Source of the DNA: an uncultured Ruminococcus sp.
GTDB taxonomy: Bacteria > Bacillota > Clostridia > Oscillospirales > Ruminococcaceae
Direction of reading: 5' to 3'
Assembly (NCBI GenBank): GCA_937910385.1
Contig: CALEPT010000027.1
Coordinates: 1-18,114 of the forward strand
Length of the DNA stretch: 18,114 nt
Below the pieces are notes generated by a model. It saw only the letters and a list, made by a program, of their open reading frames with translations, was not told where the DNA came from and did not search any database. Made by a program: the position numbers and the translations under genes. Shown one piece after another: positions 14,348-18,114 of this stretch. Position 1 is the stretch's first letter; each line of letters opens with the position of its first letter.

Positions 14348-14377
14348 TTGACAAGAAGTCTCTATCTGTGGTACAAT
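14348..14377 (+). promoter_or_regulatory. Plus-strand promoter of an antisense RNA, with a dyad over its -10
   Basis: TTGACA (14348-14353), an 18-nt spacer and TACAAT (14372-14377) on the plus strand, opposite to every gene around it. An 8-bp perfect inverted repeat, TCTCTATC (14359-14366) and GATAGAGA (14384-14391), is centred on the -10 box, so the promoter is probably controlled by a dimeric DNA-binding protein. Confidence 0.75.
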
Positions 14378-14383
14378 ATATTT

Positions 14384-14455
14384 GATAGAGAAATCTGTCG
14401 CTCGATAACGGTATTCGGTTCACTTCCTACGGTGCGAATACCGTTATTTTTTTTC
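14384..14455 (+). ncRNA. Antisense small RNA between repressor and antirepressor genes (sar-like)
   Basis: A plus-strand promoter is followed after about 70 nt by a strong intrinsic terminator, defining a small RNA of roughly 72 nt with no useful open reading frame. It is fully complementary to the intercistronic part of the repressor-antirepressor mRNA and to the last codons of the repressor gene. In phage P22 the sar RNA (about 69 nt) has the same place between arc and ant and blocks Ant synthesis. Here the expected RNA starts about 46 nt upstream of the ant ribosome binding site, so it would not cover that site directly; it could act by altering leader folding, by RNase III cleavage or by transcriptional collision. 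Its loop holds a pyrimidine-rich CACTTCCT that could touch a ribosome binding site. Confidence 0.7.
14405..14455 (+). terminator. Terminator of the antisense RNA
   Basis: A 13-bp perfect stem, ATAACGGTATTCG (14405-14417) with CGAATACCGTTAT (14435-14447), a 17-nt loop and an unbroken run of 8 T on the plus strand. On the minus strand the same stem is not followed by a T-run, so transcription from the repressor gene into the antirepressor gene is not expected to stop here. Confidence 0.88.
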
Positions 14456-14614
14456 AATTACTCTTTTTATCCCCTCTCGAACAACATCTGTTCTTGTAAC
14501 ATTATTATCTTTGCAGTACTTTACAAGTTTATCATTAGTATCCTTGTCAATTCTTGCTTTGACTTCAACTGTTAAAGGGGCTTGGGACTTAGGTCGCCCT
14601 GTTCTTGGTGACAT
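14444..14614 (-). CDS. Arc-like ribbon-helix-helix repressor (56 aa)
   Basis: A 56-residue basic protein with the ribbon-helix-helix pattern of Arc/MetJ/CopG repressors. It has a short N-terminal arm (SPRTGRPKSQ), a beta strand LTVEVKARI (residues 14-22), helix A around DTNDKLVKYCKDNN and helix B around TRTDVVREGIKRVIEK. Such proteins dimerise through the strand and bind tandem half-sites. Start ATG at 14614 with GAGGTGAT 3-4 nt upstream. It has its own consensus promoter containing two operator-like repeats, so it probably represses itself and the antirepressor gene that follows. Its last codons overlap the terminator of a small RNA made from the other strand. Size and arrangement match Arc of phage P22 (53 residues), but I infer analogy, not demonstrated homology. 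Confidence 0.85.
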   Translation of the reverse strand: MSPRTGRPKSQAPLTVEVKARIDKDTNDKLVKYCKDNNVTRTDVVREGIKRVIEKK

Positions 14615-14626
14615 TGTATCACCTCA

Positions 14627-14670
14627 CTTTCTGTGCCACAAATATATTATACTTTATGTGTCACAAAAAG
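14627..14670. promoter_or_regulatory. Tandem operator repeats for the Arc-like repressor
   Basis: Two 16-bp direct repeats with 14 of 16 bases identical: TTTGTGACACATAAAG (14652-14667) and TTTGTGGCACAGAAAG (14627-14642), spaced 25 bp. Each has a TGTG-N-CACA dyad core; the upstream copy extends to a 19-bp near-palindrome, CTTTATGTGTCACAAAAAG on the plus strand. One copy fills the spacer between -35 and -10, and the other covers the expected transcription start. This is the place for an autorepressor to bind. Assignment to the adjacent ribbon-helix-helix protein is an inference from position. Confidence 0.7.
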
Positions 14671-14674
14671 TCAA
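14646..14674 (-). promoter_or_regulatory. Promoter of the repressor-antirepressor module
   Basis: Near-consensus minus-strand promoter: TTGACT (14669-14674), a spacer of exactly 17 nt and TATAAT (14646-14651). It lies in the short gap between the portal stop and the repressor gene, giving a leader of about 25 nt with AGGTGA before the ATG. Independent expression from within a structural operon suggests a lysogeny or immunity function. Confidence 0.85.
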
Positions 14675-14707
14675 GTGCTTTTTGAAAATTTATTTTTTAC
14701 TAAAATC

Positions 14708-16153
14708 CTATCCACCAACAGAGGGCTCATTCACGGTAAGCATTCCCTTTTCTGACATGATACGCTGCACCTCAGCTTCCTTGAACTCGTCGTCCTTTGA
14801 GCTGCCCCAGAGCTCGTCAACCTGAGTCCTGACCGACATCACACCGTATGCAGCAGCCTTCCCCACAGTCTCCACACGGCTGTCGAAATCAGGAGCTCCG
14901 TATTCGCCGAAGCTGACGGAGACATCACGTTCCTCAGGAGCTGCACCGAGCATATTGTCGTATGTTTTCAGAATAATGTTTATCAGCTGCGGGAGAGCCT
15001 TCTCCAGAACCGCGGTTATCGTGTTGCGGGTATCGCCTGTGACGTCCTTCTTCTCGCGCTGTGCCTCGCCTGAGGACATCTTGCCTACATCTATGCCGAG
15101 CGTCGCCGGAGAGATGAAGCCCTGTAAGCACATCAGCAGCGCCTGTGTGTAGGTGCTGACGAAAGCGTCATACTTGATGTCCGGCTGTACCATCTCGACC
15201 TTGTCTCCCTCGCGTTCGCTCATGGTGCCGTTGATCTTGATGACCTCGGCTCCAAAGCTGCTGACGTCCTGGAGGGAGCCGTTCTCAGGATCGCGGGGGA
15301 TCAGGTTCAGCGGTATGTACTTGATGACACGTCCGGCACGGATAGCATCGAGCCACTGTGATATTACCTCGTCGAGCGCATCGAAGCACTGTGACTTGCC
15401 TCCGCTGAATACGCTCTTGCCGCGGCCTCTGTATTTCTTGTCGCTGTAGAATTTCAGCGGCAGCGCCATGATGAAGTCGCCGGGGAATTCTACAACAGGC
15501 GCTATATCTGCAAGCTCCGGTATTGTCGAAAGCGGCCTTGCACTTCCGCTGCTGTCGAACAGTACTGTCTCTATTCTGCCCTTGGTATATCTTTCATGGA
15601 GCTCGTACCTTACAGACTTGACGTTGTACTGTGTGCGGAAGGTCACAGCCTCGACTATGCCCCTCTTCTGTTCTATGTCTACTCTGTCACCGCTGATGAA
15701 CTCAACGATCGGATAAAGTGAAAGGTCAGTGTCTATCGAGATCTTGAACGCACCGTCACCGCTGACGAGCGTGTCTGTGACAGCCTGTCCGACCAGCTGA
15801 GAGAAGTCTATGCTTTCAGCGACCTCGTCCCACTCTGACGGCGCTTCAATGTCGTTCATATCAGACTTCACTATGTAAGACATAGTGTCGGCCATTACAG
15901 CAGGGAGTCCGCTGTGTATCTTCCTGATCTTGCTGTTCGCCGGCGAAGTGCTCCAGAAGCCTCCGGTGCTTGTCTCGGTCTGGTGGAAGAACTGGAAGAG
16001 CTCGTTCGCATCGCCCTGATACCAAAGCTGTGACCGCAGCACTTCCAGCTCCCTTGTGTGCTCTCTCTGTATCACTATAGCCTGCTCCGTAGAGGGCGGT
16101 ATTATCTCAAGCCAAGTCTGCATTTTTCTCTTCACCCACTTTCCAAGTCCCAT
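14708..16153 (-). CDS. Portal protein (SPP1 gp6-like)
   Basis: Dodecameric portal through which DNA enters and leaves the capsid. The product is 481 residues from the ATG at 16153, a normal length. It begins with the amphipathic MGLGKWVKRK..., and contains the fold landmarks of SPP1 gp6-type portals: the FWSTSPANSKIRKIHSGLP region, a central FGEYG-type beta segment near the C-terminus, and SSGEAQREKKDV in the clip/wing region. The ATG at 16159 is in frame, but AGGAGG abuts it directly; the same AGGAGG is 6 nt from the ATG at 16153, which I prefer. The 3' end lies only 33 bp from the -35 box of the inserted repressor promoter. In most related phages the minor head gene follows directly; here a regulatory module intervenes. 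Confidence 0.9.
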   Translation of the reverse strand: MGLGKWVKRKMQTWLEIIPPSTEQAIVIQREHTRELEVLRSQLWYQGDANELFQFFHQTETSTGGFWSTSPANSKIRKIHSGLPAVMADTMSYIVKSDMNDIEAPSEWDEVAESIDFSQLVGQAVTDTLVSGDGAFKISIDTDLSLYPIVEFISGDRVDIEQKRGIVEAVTFRTQYNVKSVRYELHERYTKGRIETVLFDSSGSARPLSTIPELADIAPVVEFPGDFIMALPLKFYSDKKYRGRGKSVFSGGKSQCFDALDEVISQWLDAIRAGRVIKYIPLNLIPRDPENGSLQDVSSFGAEVIKINGTMSEREGDKVEMVQPDIKYDAFVSTYTQALLMCLQGFISPATLGIDVGKMSSGEAQREKKDVTGDTRNTITAVLEKALPQLINIILKTYDNMLGAAPEERDVSVSFGEYGAPDFDSRVETVGKAAAYGVMSVRTQVDELWGSSKDDEFKEAEVQRIMSEKGMLTVNEPSVGG

Positions 16154-16155
16154 GG

Positions 16156-17541
16156 TCATCCTCCTAACATCTGCATCGTCTCGGCAACTCCCGTTGTAGC
16201 GTCGGGAGCGTCGTCATGAGCGTTCTTGCCTTCCCTCTGATATGATATCATCGCAGCGTAGTATTCAGGGAAACGGTCACGCCAGTTCACAGGGTAATAA
16301 ATATGCTGCATTACCCATGTCGAATATGACAGTATCCTGGCTTTCTTGTTGTCTGACTGGTGGAACCAGCTCCAACAGGTCAGCCAGTTGTTTATTTCCT
16401 CTTCGGATATACGCTTTACATTCCTTGCAAAGCCTTTACCGCCGTTGTTGGACTCTATCCTTGCGCTGTTTACGGAGTGCTCCTTGTGCCGCCTTGCAGT
16501 CTCAGGCTCGGTGACTTCCATAGGAGCCTTAGTGAAATACACGTCCAGAACGTAAGCCTCACGCTGATACACTCCCCAGATGATAGAACACAGCCAGTCA
16601 CTGCCATCGTCAGCGGTATCGGAGTAGCTGTAGATACCCTCGAAGAAGGGCGGCAGGTCTGTGTAAGTTTTGAACGATGTGTACAACCTTCCCTTGATAT
16701 CGATAGGCTCCTGCTGATAGTTAGCGGAGGCGATCTCCGCACCCATAGCCTTGATAGTTGCCTGATAGCTCTCATAGCTTAATATTTCGGGACAGAGCAT
16801 TTCTCCGCTGTCCTTGTCATAGGCCTTCATGCAGATATGCCTGAACGGTATGTTCTCCGCCTTGCAGAAGTCCAGATATCGCCCTGCAAGATCGTCCGTC
16901 GCCCAGCGTGTCATGATGATAATGACCTTCGCGCCTTCTTCACGGCGGCTGAGCATGGTATTCGTGAACCACTCCCAGTGCTTCTGCTTCACAGCTTCAT
17001 TGTTCGCTTCCTCAGCGTTCTTGATGAGGTCGTCTATCATCATCAGCGTACAGCCAAAGCCTGTCGCCGTACCTGTGGGAGATGAGGCAAGGTAGTTATT
17101 ATAACCGCCCTCCAGTGACCACAGGTTCATAGCACCGTCGCCGTGCTTGATGCGGACGTTCGGAAAAACATCGGAGTAGACCGCTTTGAGCCTGTCGGCC
17201 TTGACTTCGGATATAGTGTTACGGACGTTCTTGCTGAACATCGTCGATAGCGTCTCGTTGTAGGAGCCTATCATGATCTTTCGAGTCGGATCCTGACCGA
17301 GATACCACTCAGCGAAGCAGCAGGCCGTTCTTGACTTGCCGTGCCGGGGCGGAAGGTTGACTATCATCGCCTTATCCTCAGAACTCAGAAAGTCCTGGAA
17401 CTCATTGCACAGCTCTACAAGGAATCTGCGTTCAGGCTTATAGAAGTCAGGAGCTTTCAGCCGGCAGTAGTCGAAGAAGCTCCTCCGCGCAAGCTCTATC
17501 CTTGCACCAAGTTGTATCAGTTCTTTATTCTCCGTCAGCAA
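16156..17541 (-). CDS. terL: Terminase large subunit (TerL)
   Basis: ATP-driven DNA packaging motor and headful or cos nuclease. The 461-residue length is normal. The ATPase domain has a Walker A-type loop LPPRHGKS (residues 63-70), Walker B LMMIDD (166-171) and a coupling motif IIIMTRW (about 207-213). The C-terminal RNase H-like nuclease domain shows the expected acidic positions in YSDTADDGSD (D308, D311/D312) and HDDAPDA (442-448). The start is TTG at 17541 with GAGGA upstream, inside the end of terS; the next in-frame Met is just before Walker A and would delete the family's N-terminal region. The stop lies 2 nt before the portal ATG at 16153. Family assignment is secure; whether packaging is pac or cos cannot be told. 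Confidence 0.95.
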   Translation of the reverse strand: MLTENKELIQLGARIELARRSFFDYCRLKAPDFYKPERRFLVELCNEFQDFLSSEDKAMIVNLPPRHGKSRTACCFAEWYLGQDPTRKIMIGSYNETLSTMFSKNVRNTISEVKADRLKAVYSDVFPNVRIKHGDGAMNLWSLEGGYNNYLASSPTGTATGFGCTLMMIDDLIKNAEEANNEAVKQKHWEWFTNTMLSRREEGAKVIIIMTRWATDDLAGRYLDFCKAENIPFRHICMKAYDKDSGEMLCPEILSYESYQATIKAMGAEIASANYQQEPIDIKGRLYTSFKTYTDLPPFFEGIYSYSDTADDGSDWLCSIIWGVYQREAYVLDVYFTKAPMEVTEPETARRHKEHSVNSARIESNNGGKGFARNVKRISEEEINNWLTCWSWFHQSDNKKARILSYSTWVMQHIYYPVNWRDRFPEYYAAMISYQREGKNAHDDAPDATTGVAETMQMLGG

Positions 17542-17914
17542 GCTTCCTCAGCTCCTCGGTAGTCAGACCCTTGAACGGATCGTTGACATCGGCAGAGATA
17601 CTGCCTTCGATCTTCGTTACGTACTCGCCTGTCATCTTGTTGAGAATATCCACTGCCCTGAGCCTGTCCTGCGTCAGGTGTCCATCACGGGCGATATCTG
17701 AAAGCATTACCTGACGTTCCTTAGCAGTCAGGATGCGCTCATCCTGTGCCTTCTCCGTCAGTTCTCTGATACACTCGGCTATGTTAGTATTTTTTAGTAA
17801 TTTGCCAGCGTTCTGCCCTGCAAACTTTTCTGAATACCCGGCCTGAACTGCACTCCAGGCAGCGTTACCGCTCTGGGCGTAGAACTCGGCAAACTTCTTC
17901 TGTCTTGCATTCAC
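17525..17914 (-). CDS. terS: Terminase small subunit (TerS)
   Basis: DNA-recognition subunit of the packaging terminase, which works with TerL at the portal. The 129-residue product starts with a short N-terminal region rich in K, F, A and Y (NARQKKFAEFYAQSGNAAW), then AGYSEKFAGQNAGKLL. This is the helix-turn-helix pattern of the Terminase_2 family of small subunits found in Firmicute phages. I choose the GTG at 17914 because AAAGGA lies about 10 nt upstream and family members begin at this point. An ATG at 17935 is in frame but has a poor ribosome binding site, and the upstream codons to 18016 encode no family sequence and overlap the promoter start. The stop overlaps the TerL start by 17 nt, consistent with translational coupling. 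Confidence 0.87.
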   Translation of the reverse strand: MNARQKKFAEFYAQSGNAAWSAVQAGYSEKFAGQNAGKLLKNTNIAECIRELTEKAQDERILTAKERQVMLSDIARDGHLTQDRLRAVDILNKMTGEYVTKIEGSISADVNDPFKGLTTEELRKLADGE

Positions 17915-17946
17915 GGTAACACCGTCCTTTCGCATATAACAGAAAC

Positions 17947-17966
17947 ACCGCCCTTGACCGGACGGC
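17947..17966 (-). terminator. Terminator-like hairpin in the terS leader
   Basis: On the minus strand GCCGTCC-GGTCAA-GGGCGGT forms a 7-bp stem with two G-U pairs and a 6-nt loop. It is followed by the U-rich GTTTCTGTT. It lies between the putative promoter and the terS start, so it could attenuate the structural operon. Confidence 0.45.
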
Positions 17967-18022
17967 ATTTCGTAAATTAAAAGCAAGATACAGGAGCTCT
18001 TTTTGCAGAACTCCATGCTATT

Positions 18023-18051
18023 ATTATAGCACTTGATTTTTTCCCAAGTGT
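18023..18051 (-). promoter_or_regulatory. Putative promoter of the packaging/structural operon
   Basis: On the minus strand a perfect TATAAT (18023-18028) is preceded by TGC, giving an extended -10 (TGCTATAAT). No good -35 is seen; ACACTT lies 17 nt upstream (18046-18051). The inverted pair CACTTG...CAAGTG lies between the two boxes and could bind a regulator. A start near 18016 would leave a leader of about 100 nt before the terminase small subunit. Confidence 0.5.
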
Positions 18052-18058
18052 ATCATCT

Positions 18059-18114
18059 TCCTGAATCCGTGCGGTTCACAGCAATGACTCGCTGAAAACC
18101 GCATAGATTCAGGA
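18059..18114. repeat. Long imperfect inverted repeat at the right edge
   Basis: The last 56 bases form one almost symmetrical hairpin. The outer arms TCCTGAATC and GATTCAGGA (9 bp) are followed by a 2x2 internal loop, a 7-bp stem (TGCGGTT/AACCGCA on the minus strand), a second 2x2 loop, a 4-bp stem CAGC/GCTG and an 8-nt loop. There is no T-run on the minus-strand side, so it is not a plain terminator for incoming minus-strand transcription. It sits just upstream of the terminase genes, where packaging sites often lie. It could be a cos/pac element, a terminator read on the plus strand (sequence beyond the window is not visible), or an assembly-end artefact because it stops exactly at the window edge. 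Confidence 0.7.

Noticed and set aside
14325..14423. N-terminal extension of the antirepressor to 14423
   Set aside because: The extension lies in the leader over the antisense promoter; the ATG at 14324 has AAAAGGAG at ideal spacing and the BRO-N domain starts there.
17915..18016. N-terminal extension of the terminase small subunit from 18016
   Set aside because: The extra 34 codons overlap the predicted transcription start and a hairpin and have no family-like sequence; the GTG at 17914 has a good ribosome binding site.
1..18114. tRNA, rRNA, IS elements, integrase or attachment sites
   Set aside because: None seen: no cloverleaf-like pattern, no transposase or integrase motifs, and no paired direct repeats at the ends of the window.

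Overview
The window is the structural half of a tailed (siphovirus-type) phage or prophage of a low-to-medium GC Firmicute. I would guess a gut Ruminococcus/Oscillospiraceae-like host, from strong GGAGG ribosome binding sites, near-consensus TTGACA/TATAAT promoters and the flavour of the protein families; the host is an inference. Every protein gene I accept lies on the minus strand, so the operon reads from right to left.

Layout in transcription order: an inverted repeat and promoter (18114-18023); small and large terminase; portal; an inserted regulatory module (Arc-like ribbon-helix-helix repressor, an opposing small RNA, a BRO-type antirepressor); a minor head protein with a C-terminal HELGH metallopeptidase domain; two small accessory genes; scaffold; major capsid; five small head-completion and head-tail joining genes; tail tube; tail assembly chaperone pair; an inserted type I toxin-antitoxin module; tape measure; a small tail protein; a Tal-like tail-tip protein; and an AT-rich 127-residue protein at the left edge. 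There is no sheath gene between tail tube and chaperone, which argues for a non-contractile tail. Lysis, integration, replication and early genes are not in the window. No stretch over 300 bases lacks a gene.

The core genes form an ordinary late operon with short overlaps and good ribosome binding sites. The interest is in three insertions into it. (1) Between portal and minor head gene lies what looks like a Gram-positive analogue of the phage P22 immI region: a 56-residue Arc-like repressor gene with tandem operators in its own promoter, followed by an antirepressor gene, with a short RNA transcribed against them from the opposite strand and ending in a 13-bp perfect terminator stem. (2) Between chaperone and tape measure genes lies a 32-residue membrane peptide gene with its own consensus promoter and a shielded ribosome binding site, opposed by a convergent ~92-nt RNA: a TxpA/RatA-like type I toxin-antitoxin layout. 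(3) The minor head protein carries a MuF-style polymorphic C-terminal domain (predicted zinc peptidase) followed directly by an unknown 81-residue gene that could be its immunity or partner protein. The promoter regions of the two opposing small RNAs resemble each other. Most insertions are bounded by terminator-like hairpins.
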